Assembly (NCBI GenBank): GCA_005877705.1
Contig: VBNY01000231.1
Location: forward strand, 1-5,830
Direction of reading: 5' to 3'
Origin: Gammaproteobacteria bacterium
Lineage (GTDB): Bacteria; Pseudomonadota; Gammaproteobacteria; Steroidobacterales; Steroidobacteraceae
Length of the DNA: 5,830 bases
The stretch's first letter is position 1; each line of letters begins with the position of its first letter. The position numbers and the translations under genes were made by a program. The notes beneath the pieces were generated by a model, which saw only the letters and a list, made by a program, of their open reading frames with translations, searched no databases and was not told where the DNA came from. Shown piece by piece: positions 5,794 through 5,830 of this stretch.

Positions 5794-5830
5794 AGTCCGA
5801 GCCGGCGGTCCCGACGCAGGCAGACAACGC

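Noticed and set aside
5794..5830. Sequence after ntrC
   Set aside because: Only 37 bp, with no convincing hairpin, start codon context or repeat.

Overview
The window looks like chromosomal DNA from a high-GC proteobacterium, most likely a gammaproteobacterium. This rests on the gene order glnA, then a DUF4124 gene, then ntrB-ntrC, on the enterobacterial-type GSI-beta glutamine synthetase with its adenylylation tyrosine, and on NtrB/NtrC proteins that follow the enteric ones almost block for block. A betaproteobacterium is not excluded. No rRNA, tRNA, IS element or CRISPR array was seen.

Layout. Positions 1-~880 (minus strand) hold a type II toxin-antitoxin module of the Xre/RES (MbcTA/ParST) kind. 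The antitoxin (407-817) lies upstream of the RES-domain toxin (359 down to the window edge, so its C-terminus is missing). Its promoter (about 834-878) carries two near-identical 15-bp repeats, one overlapping the -35 box and one over the predicted transcription start, as expected for autoregulation. Positions ~880-1173 are the divergent control region of glnA: two good NtrC boxes centred 32 bp apart (956 and 988), then a sigma-54 -24/-12 promoter (1046-1062), then a GGAGG ribosome-binding site. Positions 1174-2526 encode glutamine synthetase. Positions 2527-2701 are a gap with two inverted repeats, one terminator-like. Positions 2702-3244 encode a small predicted exported DUF4124 protein. Positions 3296-4390 and 4387-5793 are ntrB and ntrC, overlapping by ATGA.

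How it works together. NtrB phosphorylates or dephosphorylates NtrC according to nitrogen status. NtrC~P binds the paired boxes and drives sigma-54 transcription of glnA, whose product assimilates ammonia. The operon is thus an autoregulated glnA-ntrBC system with an extra predicted envelope protein inside it.

Most important observation. The glnA frame is open from start to stop, but compared with GSI-beta it lacks about 19 codons at 1794/1795. The missing block is the one that normally contains HHHEVA and GQxE, including both glutamates (E212 and E220, E. coli mature numbering) that bind the n1 catalytic metal. Every other hallmark residue checked is present. The encoded protein is predicted to be inactive, although an automatic annotation would probably call it an intact glutamine synthetase. 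Whether this is a real mutation, a strain variant or a sequence/assembly artefact cannot be decided from the window.
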